Assembly (NCBI GenBank): GCA_001414485.1
Contig: LLEY01000185.1
Coordinates: 1-64,000 of the forward strand
DNA: 64,000 nucleotides
DNA from: Calycina herbarum
Taxonomy: Eukaryota; Ascomycota; Leotiomycetes; Helotiales; Pezizellaceae
Reading direction: 5' to 3'
The position numbers and the translations under genes are program-made. Of the stretch, positions 49,291 through 61,097 are shown piece after piece; positions within the stretch are counted from its first letter, which is position 1; each line of letters opens with the position of its first letter. The notes under the pieces were generated by a model, which saw only the letters and a program-made list of their open reading frames with translations, did not search any database and was not told the DNA's origin.

Positions 49291-49895
49291 TTAAAACCTA
49301 AGGTTACCTATATTAGGTAATCGATAAGGAAGACCTCGAGGAAACTAAGATTAAGACCTAGGTTAAAAGCAGAGTTAGAAGCAGTAGAGATAGAGTAGAC
49401 AGCTAGTCTAGCGGCCTTCTCTCTCCTTTCCTTCTCTTCTTTTTCTTTTTCCTCCTTCTCCTTAGCCTTATCTAGCTCCTAAAGAGTACTAAGTCCTCGA
49501 CGAAGCATCTATTGTTCTCGCTTATTAAGAAGACGTTACTATACTTAAAGACAAAGAACCTTTAACATTGCTTTCTACTAAGCTTAAAAGGCCTTTTCTT
49601 AGGCCTTATAAGCCGTCTCTTCCTCGACCTATAGACAACGTTTCTATATATTAAGAGATTCCTATTTAAAAGTTAAAAGCATTTGATTTTACTTCTTAAT
49701 ATTATAAGTTTTACTCTTCCTAGTATACTTAGAACATTTCTTACCTCTAGTAATAGATATACATCGACAGCTAGACGTAGAAGTAAGATAGCAAGTATAA
49801 GAGGATATTTCAGATCTAACTTAATTGATATAAAGAGCGTTATTAATATAATTTTATTTTAGTTTATCTTTTATAGATAGTATTATTAAAAACAT
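49254..49895 (-). pseudogene. Antisense Zn2Cys6-type ORF of B3 (aORF)
   Basis: Minus-strand frame opposite to B3, ATG complement at 49893-49895 to TAA complement at 49254-49256, 213 residues with several RIP-type stops. At 49799-49704 six positions fit C-X2-C-X6-C-X10-C-X2-C-X6-C; the third and fourth are Cys, the others Tyr. A basic stretch, a long Lys/Glu/Arg-rich helical region (ELDKAKEKEEKEKEEKE) and a C-terminus like B1 (NLGLNLSFLEVF) follow. It overlaps the pol 3' end convergently by about 30 bp and begins about 75 bp from the PPT. Confidence 0.78.
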
Positions 49896-49969
49896 TATAG
49901 TAAGAGAAGGCCGCTAGCCTTCTAATAGTATTTCTTAGGTCGTACTTAAGCGTAGAGACACGCTAGGCT

Positions 49970-49982
49970 AAGAAGGAGATAG
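49970..49982 (+). other. Polypurine tract of B3
   Basis: AAGAAGGAGATAG immediately before the 3' LTR TGTTAC. The complement of the same tract follows the 3' LTRs of B1 and B2. Confidence 0.82.
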
Positions 49983-50420
49983 TGTTACAAATCACGTATA
50001 AGTATATAATAAGTAAAGACTAGGCGGCGCTCTAACAGGTTAAGCACTATCGGAAACTCTTATAATAAAAAGAAGGATCCTTAGACTAGCTAAGCGATCT
50101 ATGGATTTCTTTTAGTAAGAAACATTACGTAACCTAGTCGCCTAAGTCGCTTAAGTCGCCTATCGACTAAAGCGATCAGAGCGAGCGACTAGAGTAATTA
50201 GAACAGGAGACTACAGTTCTATATAAGACTAGCACGTCTGCTATTAGATAGGAGCTTCGTACTTAACTTTAGTTATTAATCTTATTATCTTATTTAACAT
50301 CTTTAATATAAGTAATAAGTTCACTTCTAAGTAAATAACCCGGCGTATCTATACTTCTTACCTGTATACTAACCTTCGAGACTTAGTTATCTTTGTTTAG
50401 TTCGTTTAAGTTTTATTATA
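49983..50420 (+). repeat. 3' LTR of B3
   Basis: 438 bp, TGTTACAAATCACG to TTTTATTATA, ending at the CTTTC duplication. It shares the U3 module of the 5' LTR. Confidence 0.95.
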
Positions 50421-50425
50421 CTTTC

Positions 50426-52335
50426 CTTATATTTTTATAGTTATAATTAACTAATTTTCTCTAGAGGTAGTATTTAACTCTCTAATTATTAGATAGTAGA
50501 GTTCTTTCTATACTAACTTTATTTCTTAGTCTATATTATATTCGTTTATTTTCTAAAAGATTATACTAAATAACTTTTTATTTCTAAATTCTCTAAATAT
50601 TACTCTGACTTTTCTAACCAAAGCGACTATAGTATACTAGCCTTCTATTTCTAGTATAGCTTTCTTATTATTAGATAGCGTACCTAAGAAACTAGGTTTT
50701 AAGCGTTCTATAAAGTCGTTAGAACCCTGCTACTACTATAAGCTAGTTCTCTCTTAAAGATCTATAACTATCTATTTATCTCCTATCTTAAGCTAACTAG
50801 ATAACTTGTTAGTTATTTCCTATTCTAGTCTAGTTTCCTTAAATTCGATAGTTTCTCTTCTAGTAACAAGGCTCGCTATTATTATTCTATCTTATTTATT
50901 CTAAACTATTATATAAGTAGTTAAAACAGTTAGATTAATTCCTTAAGTAGAATATAAGCTCTAAAAATCAGGTTTCTAGTTTTCTATATATATCTATTTA
51001 TTCTCTCTTTTAAAGGTTCTAATAAATACCTATGTCTTATCTTATTTAGACTTATATATTCTTAGATCTACTTCTACTATATCAGATTCTAATTCTAATA
51101 ACTCTAATAAACTTATTATTAGTAGTAACTTATATTCTACTTAAAGAGGTAATTTATATTCTATTTCTAACCAAGTATTATAATATTCTTTAAGAAGTAG
51201 ATTTCTACTATTATTAGTATTCTATACCTTACTAACTTATAACTTAATTTCTTCGTTTAGCTATAAGTATATAATACCTGCTATTATATCTAAGGTATCT
51301 ATTTTAATCTACGTACTATATCCTCTAGCCTCGAGTTCTTCGTCTATAAGTTTAATTTTTTCTAGTAAAGCTACTTTCTTTTAAATAGTAGCGTTAGCTT
51401 ATTTCTCTTTAGAGTCTTTCTTCTTACTATACTTATTTACTCTATAGCTAGAGAGGCTACAGTTATAATACAAGTTCTACTCGCGTCGACGATCTTACTC
51501 TTTCTAGGAAAGCTCTCTCTTTAGTAGATTTCTACTCTAAGTTCCTTTTCTTAGAACCTAACACTTCTAAGTAGTATTAATTTCTATAAGATCTCTATAG
51601 TCTTTTTTCCTACTCTTTCTTTATCAATGTCTATAACTACCTTTCTTCTCTAGACTCCGCTTATAATTTCGATTATCGATTTTAATTATATTATTAGTTA
51701 ATTTATCGAGTATATCTAGGAAATCATCTCTAGCTAATTTATTCTTAACGCTATTCTTTAATCCTCTATAGAACTACTTATATAAAGCTTCGTTATTCTA
51801 ACTAAGACGTATAGAGTACTACTAGAATATTAATATATATTTTATAGCTGAACCTTTTTATTAGAGGCTATATAAAACTTATACTACTTTTTTCTTTAAA
51901 TCTATATCTACGAACGCCTAGTTAATTCCCTTCTTAAATCTAATAACAGTTAAGAATAACTACTAAGTACTTTTACTTATAAGGTTTAATACTTTTCTAT
52001 TTAACGTTTTATTCTTCTAAAAATCTTTTAAATATAGTTCTATCTAGTTATATACTACTCTCTTAAGACAGGTAGTAAGCTATATAACTTAATCTGTTTT
52101 AAAAGTAAACTATACTAAGTAAAAGTTTAAGTATATCGAAGCTTTTATAATAAACTTAGTAAGTTTCTCTAAGAAGCTATTAAATATTCTTAGTACTAGT
52201 AACTTCACTTCCTCTCTAAGAGTAGTAACTAGTACTACTAGTATTATTAGTACTAGAGGTAGTACAGAGGTTAAACCTAAGAATAGCGTAGTTTTCGATA
52301 TTATACTAGCTATACTTCTAAGTAGGTGCTTAAAG
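50426..52335 (-). pseudogene. B1 protease/gag remnant
   Basis: The 5' internal part of B1 on the minus strand. A zinc-knuckle region lies near 51420-51490 (homologous to the B3 and B5 knuckles), and gag continues to about 52330. The TAAGTAGGTGCTTA inverted repeat sits next to the 5' LTR. Confidence 0.82.
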
Positions 52336-52799
52336 TATAACGAAACTTAAACAAACTAAACAAAGATAACTAAGTCTCGAAAGTTAGTATATAAGTAAGA
52401 AGTATAGACACGATAGGTTATTTACTTAGAAGTAAACTCGTTACTTATATTAAAGATATTAAATAAGATAATAAGATTAATAACTAAAGTTAAGCACAAA
52501 GCTTCTATCTAATAGTAGACGTACTAGTCTTATATAGAACCTTCGTTTCTAAGTATATTACTTATATCGCTTATATCGCTCGCGTCGCTTGCGATTAAGA
52601 CGATTAGAGCGATGTAGGCGATCACGTTACATAACCGCACGTGACTTCCAACAGTACTATAACAGTGAGATCCTGAAATCCTTAAATACCTTTCGTATTA
52701 CTGATTTCCTTCTATATTACCTTCCTTTCCTAGATGTTTATACCTTATTCTATTAGAACACTGTCTAGACTACTTACTATATAACCGTGGTTCGTAATA
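52336..52799 (-). repeat. 5' LTR of B1 (different subtype)
   Basis: 464 bp, TATAACGAAAC to TTCGTAATA. The U3 module has ATCGCTTAT/GCGATTAAG repeats and retains several CpA sites (gcacgtgacttccaacag). Outer flank CTATA. Its U3 differs from that of 20006-20452. Confidence 0.88.
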
Positions 52800-53617
52800 C
52801 TATACTCTACTAACCTATAACTTAATTCCTTTGTTAGGCTGTAGGTATATAGCGCCTGCTATCGTATCTAAGACATCTGTTTTAATCTATATACTATAAC
52901 CTCTAGCTTCGAGTTCTAAGTCTATAAGTTCAATTTTATTAAGTAAGGCTACTTCTTTTTAAACAGTAGTATTAACTTATCCTTTTCTCTTAGAAAGCTT
53001 CTTCTTACTATACTTATTTACTCTGTAGCCGGAGAGGCTATAGTTATAATATAAGTTCTATTTACGTCGACGGTTTCGCTTCTTCTAGAAAAGTCCTTTC
53101 TTCTAGAAATTCTTCTTCTAAGTCTCTTTCTTTGAGACCTATAATTTCTAAGTAGTGTTAATTTCTATAGAATCTCTACAGTTCTTCTTCCTACTCTTTC
53201 TATATCGATGTCTATAACTACTCTTCTTCTCTAGGCTTCTCTTATAATTCCGATTATCGATCTTAATCGTATCGTTAGTTAATTTATTAAGTATGTCTAG
53301 GAAGTTGTTCTAAGCTAGTTCGTCTTTAATACTATTCTTTAACTCTCTATAGAACTGCTTACGTAAAGCTTTGTTATTCTAACTAAGGCGCGTAGAATAC
53401 TATTAGAATATTAATATATATTTAGCAGCTAAGCTCTTTTGTTAAAGACTATATAAAGCTTGTACTACTTTTTTCTTTAAATCTATATCTGCGAACGTCT
53501 AATTAATTCCTTTCTTAAATCTAGTAATAGTTAAAAACAATACCTAAGTACTCTTACTTATAAGGTTTAATACCTTTCTATTTAATATTTTATTCTTCTA
53601 AAAATCCTCTAAGTAAG
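52800..53617 (-). pseudogene. Gag fragment of a further family B copy (B4)
   Basis: Homologous to B1 gag from about 51226 onward, including the zinc-knuckle region near 53030-53090. It is cut on the left by the B1 LTR and on the right by B5. Less mutated than B1 at several sites. Confidence 0.8.
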
Positions 53618-54064
53618 TGTTACGAATCACGTTATACGTGGTAAGTAGTCTAGACGGCGCTTTAATAGGATAAGGCACGATATCTAGGAAATAGAAGGTA
53701 GTATAAGAGGGAATCGGTAATATAAAGGTATTTAGGTATTCTAGGATCTCACTGTTAGATAACTGTTAGAGGTTACGTAATAGATCCTATTAGATTCTAT
53801 AGGGGATCTAAAAGGATCTAGGGATCTAGGCTTATATAGGGATCTAGATAGTATAAAGGGTTCTATATATACTAGTACGTCTGCTATCTAGATAGGAGCT
53901 TTATACTCAACTTTAGTTATTAATCTTATTATCTTGTTTAATATCTTTAATATAAGTAACAGGTTTACTTCTAAGTAAATAATCTATCGTATCTATACTT
54001 CTTATCTATATACTAACCTTTAAGACTTAGTTACCTTTATTTAGTTCGTTTAAGTTTCGTTATA
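53618..54064 (+). repeat. 5' LTR of B5
   Basis: 447 bp, TGTTACGAATCACG to CGTTATA, followed by CTTTAAGCACCTACTTAG. The U3 is rich in GATCTAGGG-type repeats, the same subtype as 20006-20452. The left flank is GTAAG. Confidence 0.93.
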
Positions 54065-54089
54065 CTTTAAGCACCTACTTAGAAGTACT

Positions 54090-55623
54090 ACTAATATAAT
54101 ATCGAAAACTACGCTATTCTTAAGTTCGACCTCTATACTACCTCTAGTGCTAATAATGCCAGTAGTATTAGTTACTACTCTTAGAGAGGAAGTGAAGTTG
54201 CTAGTACCTAAAACGTTTAACAGTTCCTTAGAGAAACTTACTAAGTTTATTATAAAAGCTTTAATATACTTGAACTTTTATTTAATATAGTTTACTTATA
54301 AAACTAATTAAGTTATATAGCTTACTACCTATCTTAAAAGAGTAGTATATAACTAGATAGAGCTATATTTAGAGGATTTTTAGAAGAATAAAACATCGAA
54401 TAGAAAAGTATTAAACCTTATAAGTAAAAGTACTTAAGGATTGTTTTTAACTATTGCTAGATTTAAGAAAGGGATTAACTAAGCGTTTATAGATATAGAT
54501 TTAAAGAAAAAAGCAGTATAAGCTTTATATAGCCTCTAATAAAAAGGGTTAGTAATAAAATATACATTAATATTCTAATAATACTCTACACGTCTTAGCT
54601 AGAACGATGAAGCCCTATATAAGTAATACTATAGAAGATTAAAGAATAGTATTAAGGATAAGCTAGCTAGGGATAACTTCTTAGATATACTCGATAAGTT
54701 AACTAATAATATAATTAAAATCGATAATCGGAATTATAAGAAGAGTCTAGAGAAAAAGAGTAGTTATAAACATCGATATTAAGGAAAAGGTAGGAGAAAA
54801 GACTATAGAGAGCCTATAGAAGTTAATGCTACTTAGAAGCGTTAGGCTCTAGGGAAAGGAACTTAAGGAAGAGACCTACTAAAGAAAGGACTTTCCTAGA
54901 AAGAGCGAGATCGTCGTCGTAAGCAGAACTTATGTTATAACTGTAGCCTCTCTAGCTATAGAGCAAATAAGTATAGTAAGAAGAAAGACTCTAAAGAGAA
55001 ATAAGTAAACACTACTATCTAAAAAGAAGTAGCTTTACTAGAAAGAATAGAACTTATAGATAAAGAGCTCGAGACTAGAGGATATAGTATATAGATTAAA
55101 ATAAATGTTTTAGATATATTAACTAGCGCTATATACCTATAACTAAACGAAGGAATCGAACTCTAAGATAGTAAGGTATAAGATACTAATAATAGTAGGA
55201 ATCTACTTCTTAAAGAATATTATAATATATAATTAGAAATAGAATATAGATTCCCTCTTTAAGTAGAGTACGAGTTACTACTATTAATAAGTTTATTAGA
55301 GTTATTAGAATTAGAATCTAATTCGTTAGAAATAAATCTAAGAATATAAGAGCCTAAATAAGGTAAGATATAGGTATTTATTAGAACCTTTAAAAGAGGG
55401 AATAGATAGGTATATATAAAATACTAGAAACTTGATTTCTAGAGTCTATATTCTACTTAAGGAATTAACTCTACTATTTTAACTACCTACGAAATAGTTT
55501 AGAATAAGCGAGATAGAATAACGTTAGTAAGCCTTATTACTAGAAGGGAAACCATCGAATTTAAAGAACCTAGACTAGAATAAGCAGTATTTAGCAAACT
55601 ATCTAGAACGCCTAAGATAGGAG
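54090..55623 (+). pseudogene. B5 gag remnant
   Basis: Gag-like frame with stops. Zinc-knuckle region at about 54920-54990 (CYNCSLSSYRANKYSKK), where one His and one Cys appear as Tyr. It continues into protease sequence, where A2 is inserted. Confidence 0.82.
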
Positions 55624-55628
55624 ATATT

Positions 55629-55870
55629 TGTCAGGGCTTATAGTAAGTGCTGATGAATTGAACTATAGAGGCTGTCTATGTATAAGAAGATTCGATTGTC
55701 CTTTCTAAGTTAGAGTCCTTGCTAACTTATATACTTAGTTAGCTCTTTCTAGAGGTTTCTGCTAAGGGTACTCTCGAAGGTTCTGTTACGTCTATGCGTT
55801 GCTAAGCGAGGTCACGTGAATGCGTCGCTGGAGTACTTCGAGACTTATTCCACGGGTGTAACCCTTGACA
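55629..55870 (-). repeat. 3' LTR of A2
   Basis: TGTCAGGGC to CCTTGACA, followed by TTACCTCCCTTC, the complement of the family A polypurine tract GAAGGGAGGTAA. Confidence 0.95.
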
Positions 55871-58800
55871 TTACCTCCCTTCCTGCTCTTGAAGGTAGGT
55901 GTCTAGGGCTACTGTGTCCTCTAACTCAGTAGCAGGTTCCTATGTTAGGTTTACGTATCCTGTCTATTTAACCTTATACTTAAGTCGAGTACGAGAGCCT
56001 TTCTTTAGAAGCTTCTTTTGCTGTTAACCTAGTATTCTTTTAACTTGCTATTCTGTAGTATTGTCTACTAATATTATAGGTGGTTGATCATCGTCTGTAA
56101 TTTGACTAGGCAGCGGGTCTGTAGCTGCTGGCCTTAATAAGTCTATATTAAAGACATTGTAGATACTAGGCGGGGTGTCTAGCCTATATATAGACGGGCT
56201 AATAACCTCGATAACTATGAACTTAGCGGATTAAGCGTCTAGTTTCTTACTAGCCCTGTCTGTCTATATATTCCGTAAGCTTAAGTAAACCTTGTCTCTA
56301 ACCTTATATATAGGAGCGGTATTCTGTAAACGATTTGCTTAAGTCTCCTGGTCTTGTTATACTCTTGCTATTAATGATTGTGCCTATTCTATAATAGCCT
56401 TAATCTTTGCTACTATTGCTTCGCCTTTTTGAATTAGTGTTTTTGTGTTTATAGGTGCTACGACGTCTGTTAAGGGGTCGATAGTCTGTAACGGATAGCC
56501 GTGGCTGAGTTAGAAGGGGCTTATACCTGTTAATGTTGAATCCCGTCTGTTAAAAGCTAGCTGTACTACTAGCAGCTAGTCGGCCTAGTCGTCCTGTGCT
56601 ATATTAATCTACTACTGTAGAAGCGTCTCGACTTTAGTATTTGCCTGTTCTGTTAACCCGTTAGTTTGTAGATAGAAGGCTGTAGAGATCCGTCGTTTAA
56701 TCTATAAGAAGTTATAAAGCGTCTTCTATGCTCGTCTAATGAATTACAGGCCCTTATTAGATACTATTGCTCTTGGTAGTCTATGTAAGCTATAGTGTAT
56801 AGTAATAAATAAGCGAGCAAATTCCTCTGATGATATAGTCGAGTTATAGGCCGCGAGGAGCACCTCTTTACTTAAACAGTCTGTGAACACTGCTATTGTA
56901 TTAGAGCCTTTACTTATAGGTAGTGGTCTAATAAAGTCGACAGAGATCTCCTGCTATTACTGCTTAGGAATTGGTAATAGACGAAGTAGGCCTTGTTTAC
57001 GATCCCTCTAGACCTTGGTACGTTTGTAAACTCTATAATTATAGATAAACTGCTTAACTATAGTCTATAGGTTTAGCTAGAAGAACTCCCTTAAGACTAT
57101 TACAATTGTCCCATTCTTACTAGGATGGCTCGTAAGTGTAGAATCATAGAGTTCTTATATAATTACGGTCCGTAGCAGCTTATAGTCGAGGACCTATAGT
57201 CTGCCCCTAAACTGTAAATCACCGTTCTTATTAACTAAGTAGTTAGAGACAGAGACTTTAACTGGAGAAGCGAGGTCTGCTAGAAACACTCTATCTCCTT
57301 AGTAGACGGTGTCTATAAGACGCCTAAAGTCCTTGTCCTATACCTTTCCCTCTTCCTAGAGGTTCCGTAGTTGGTCTGTAAACGCTTGCTGTATTGCTAC
57401 GTCGCTTACTTAATTCCTCCTATTTACTAACACTAGTGCTAGCTATATAGTATTTCCTTAAATTATTCCGTCTAGAATTAATTATACTATCTTATAATTA
57501 AGGCGTTTATCTCCCTCCTCTAGGAGGTCCTGGTCCCTCCTTGTTAGTATATCTAGTAGTCCTCTCTCTTTACCTAGGCGGTATTAGATAATTAGGTTAA
57601 ACTTACTAAGTATTAACTACTACTATATTTATCTTTTAGATAGTTTATAGACTATTATAAAGTACTTAAGATTCTTATAATCTATAAGTACTATAAACTG
57701 CCTAATACTTTTTAACTCCGCTTCCTATTTCTTAAGATAACGAATAATAGCTAACAACTCTTTATTATATATTAGGTAATTGTATTTAGCAGGTACGTGT
57801 TTCTTTAAGAAGAAGGCTACAGGCTGTAAGACGCTATTCTTTACTTAAGAGAGTACGCCTCCTAAGCAATATCTAGAGGAGTCTGTCTCTAGGACCGTCT
57901 TATAATCTAGGTTAAACTAAGCTAGTACTAGGGCCTCTGTAAAGGCCTGCTTTAACTGTTCGAAGGCTCTATTCGCTTCGTCTGTCTATTAGAAGGATAT
58001 ATCCTTTTTAATAAGACTATAGAGAGGAGCTATAATCTGTAAAAAGTCCTTAATAAACTGTTAATAGAAATTCGCAAATCCTAGGAAGCTAAGGACGCCT
58101 TTTACTATTATTAGTGCTTTCTAATCTATAATAGCCTATATTTTAGCTAGGTCTATCTATAAACCTTTCCCTACTTCTATAATAAACCTAAGGTACTTTA
58201 TAGACTATACTTTAAATTCGTACTTATTAATATTAAGCTATAGCCTAGTATCTTAAAGCCTTTGTATTACTTTATAGACATACTCGCAGTGCTAGTTACG
58301 AGTGCTGTCTGTAAAGACTAAGACATCGTTAATATATACTAAGACAAAGTCGTCTAAGAACTCTTAAAGCATATAATTAATATACTGCTAGAAAGTGCTA
58401 GGAGTATTCGTAAGCCTAAAAGGGGTAATAAGCTATTTAAAAAGCCTAAAGCGTATCTAGAAAGCCGTTTTCTACTTATCTCCCTCCTTAATCTATATCT
58501 TATAAAAGGTAGTAATAATATTTATTTTTATAAACTACTTAGCTTTCTTAATCCAGTTAAGTATCTCTTAGATTAAAGGTAAAGGGTAGCGGTCCTTATA
58601 AGTTAACTTATTTAGTGCTTAGTAGTTGTAACAAAACTGTAGACCCCTTTTTAGCTTCTATACAAAGAGTACTAGCGTAGCTGCTAGAGAGTTGCTTACT
58701 TAAATAAATTCCTTATCTAGTAACTCTGTTAGGGTTTTATAGAGTACTAACAGCTCGTCTTATAACATGTTATAGAGTGGCCTCTAAAGGACTGTTTCTT

Positions 58801-60660
58801 CTAATCCGTTTTCAGTCTATAAGAGCTTAATACTATGATTAATTCCTTTATAATATACTAGTAACTTATTTGCTTCCTTCTTATTAAATGCTAGATAGAA
58901 TTCTAGGCTAATCTAGCTAGGTAGCTTCGTCTGTAGGTCTATATACTTCTTTTCTGCTAATACTTTTGTAATATCTGTAAGGCTTGCTATAAAGACTTGT
59001 AGCTTTTGTTTTCGATTTGTAAGAAAGTAGAAGACAGCCGTACTTACTTACTTATAGGAGTAAGACTTTTCTAGCTTACTATAAACTTCTAACCTAGAGT
59101 CTTAGAAGAGTAAGCATCCCTTAGTAGCGTTAAGTAAAGCTTGCTCTCTCCTTAACTAAGATTTTCCTAGAATCATTTTATAGCTCTTAATCTTAGGGAC
59201 TACGTAAGTATAAACTCGTTTCTGCTAGTAGCCTTTAATATCTATGCTAAAAGATACTGCTTAGGATATAGCATCCTCTAATACTCCTTCTACTAACTAT
59301 AAATGCCTTAGTATAATTTATATATAAGAGAGCTAATAACGATAGACAAAGTAGTCTAAAATAATTCTATAAACTAAATACTCTAAATCTACTAAGGCTT
59401 ATGAAGTAGCTACCCTATTTACTAAAGCCGATATAAGAAGAGGTTTTTCGTTTATATATTCCTACTTAAAATATCTCTAAGTGTCTATTACTAATAACTC
59501 CCTTTGTCGCCCCTACCTACGCTTTCTAATAGGAGCTACTAGTTTTCTAAATCTAAGGAGATATTACTGTCTTCTTCTTCTAATTCTAGCGCTACTTCCT
59601 TAACCTCTGCCTTCTGTTTATAGACCGAATCCGCTGTTATAGGTCGCCTTAGTGGTCTATATAGACATTCTTAAATAAAATGACTAGTAGCTCTGTAGCG
59701 AAGACAGCGACTAGTACGAGCACAGTTGCTTCGTTCTTCTTAGGACACCTATTTAGCACGCTTAGTACTAGTTATTAAGACTTTAGTAGGTGCTAGTTCC
59801 TAATCTATGCCCTCTACAGATGCCTTATAGGTGACTTTCGGTCCGTTAGCGATATTACTGCTTGTTACCTACTGTATAGTATCTGTCGAGCGTTTCTAAG
59901 AGGTCTGTGGTGTTTCTAGGAGAGTCTAGGCCCTAGATTTTAATGTTTAAGCTTTATAAGCCCTTAAGTAGTTGTCTGTTTCTTTAATAATAGAGTAGTA
60001 AGACTTAAAGTTAGGTTAAGAAGGAACTATGATCATTACCTTAACTAACTTATTACTAAGGATTCGGTTAAGAGACACTTTCTTTGCGTTATCTAGCTAA
60101 GATCCTCCTCTAGACTCTATAAGTAGGGCTTGCTATTCTATAAAGACCTCTAGGAATAGTCTTAAGCCTTAGTAGAAGGATTCTAGCTTTTGTTATACTC
60201 TTTCCTTAGCCTACAAGTCTCTAAACATAAACTCTACTCAACTTAAGAAATCACTACTATTAGCTAGCTCTAGCTTACCCTGTTCCCGTACCTATGCTTC
60301 TATTCTACAGAGCGCCTTGCCTTATAAGGATCTGTTAAGTACCTAAAACTTAATATATTTAGTATATCTATAGTAGTCGACTTCGATTTTAGCTCGTGCT
60401 TGTTATAACTAAGCTTCTAGCTTATCCGAGTCTCTATAGAATTCTAGTAGTAGAGGAAGAGATTTCCTAGGTTTATTATTATTATAGACTATCTGTAAGC
60501 GAGCTTCCTTATCCTTCTTTTGCTTATTTATAATCTATAGACGATCGTTCTCTTAGGTAGATATTAACTGATTCCGCTACTTTTAAATATACTATAGGAA
60601 CTAGGCAGGTAGCTGATTCGGTATACCGCCTTCTTATAGTTCTCCTATTATCTGTAAGTT
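55871..60660 (-). pseudogene. A2 gag-pol remnant
   Basis: Minus-strand gag-pol. Reading leftwards: gag with a zinc knuckle near 59730-59655 (CLR.RATSHF, one Cys now Tyr and one Gln now a stop), RT with YIND at 58336-58325 (YIDD, one Asp changed to Asn), RNase H near 57590-57900, integrase near 56500-57250 and the chromodomain end near 55900-56080. Stops remain, but many Gln and Trp codons are still intact. Confidence 0.88.
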
Positions 60661-60679
60661 CTGTAAATGCTGTGAAATA

Positions 60680-60824
60680 GCCTATAAGTTCTAGTGTTGC
60701 TGTAAAGGCCCGATGTATTCTAGTATTACTAAAATAGCCTGATATGTTCTAGTATTGCTGTAAAGGCCTGTTATGTTCTAGTGTTACTAAAATAGCCTAA
60801 TATGTTCTAGTGTTGCTGTAAAGG
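60680..60824 (-). repeat. 29-bp tandem repeat in A2 leader
   Basis: Five 29-bp units built around TRTTCTAGTRTTRCT, alternating between an ending TGCTGTAAAG and an ending TTACTAAAATA. This gives a 58-bp dimeric period, the counterpart of the A1 array. Confidence 0.88.
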
Positions 60825-60850
60825 CCTGTTGTTTTTTAAATTAAATCTAA

Positions 60851-61092
60851 TGTTAGAGCTTATAGTAAGTGTTTATGAATTGAACTATAGAGGCTGTCTA
60901 TGTATAAGAAGATTCGATTATCCTTTCCAAGTTAGAGTCCTTACTAACTTATATACTTAGTTAGCTCTTTCTAGAGGTTTCTGCCAAGGGTACTCTCGAA
61001 GGTTCTGTTACGTCCATGCGTTGCTAAGCGAGGTCACGTGAATGCGTCGCTGGAGTACTTCGAGACTTATTCCACGGGTGTAACCCTTGATA
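60851..61092 (-). repeat. 5' LTR of A2
   Basis: TGTTAGAGC to CCTTGATA, 242 bp, next to the ATATT duplication. Near-identical to the 3' LTR apart from transitions. Confidence 0.95.
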
Positions 61093-61097
61093 ATATT

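Larger units (their letters stand above)
43041..50420 (+). mobile_element. Ty3/gypsy chromovirus B3
   Basis: Complete plus-strand family B element with 438-bp LTRs and TSD CTTTC (43036-43040 and 50421-50425), inserted in B1. It is interrupted by solo LTR C2. Without it the element is 7,046 bp. Confidence 0.95.
20006..52799 (-). mobile_element. Ty3/gypsy chromovirus B1, split by five insertions
   Basis: A minus-strand family B element whose internal parts are 20453-20608, 22780-25183, 26688-27106, 28951-29312, 42401-43040 and 50426-52335. It is interrupted by P1, P2, P3, B2 and B3, each with its own target duplication. Without them it is about 6.8 kb, in line with B2 and B3. Its two LTRs (20006-20452 and 52336-52799) are of different U3 subtypes and their outer flanks (TCTAA and CTATA) do not match, so the present structure is probably a recombinant. 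Confidence 0.8.
55629..61092 (-). mobile_element. Ty3/gypsy chromovirus A2
   Basis: Complete minus-strand family A element, 5,464 bp, with 242-bp LTRs and TSD ATATT (55624-55628 and 61093-61097), inserted in B5. It is visibly less RIP-mutated than A1, but no long open frame survives. Confidence 0.96.
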
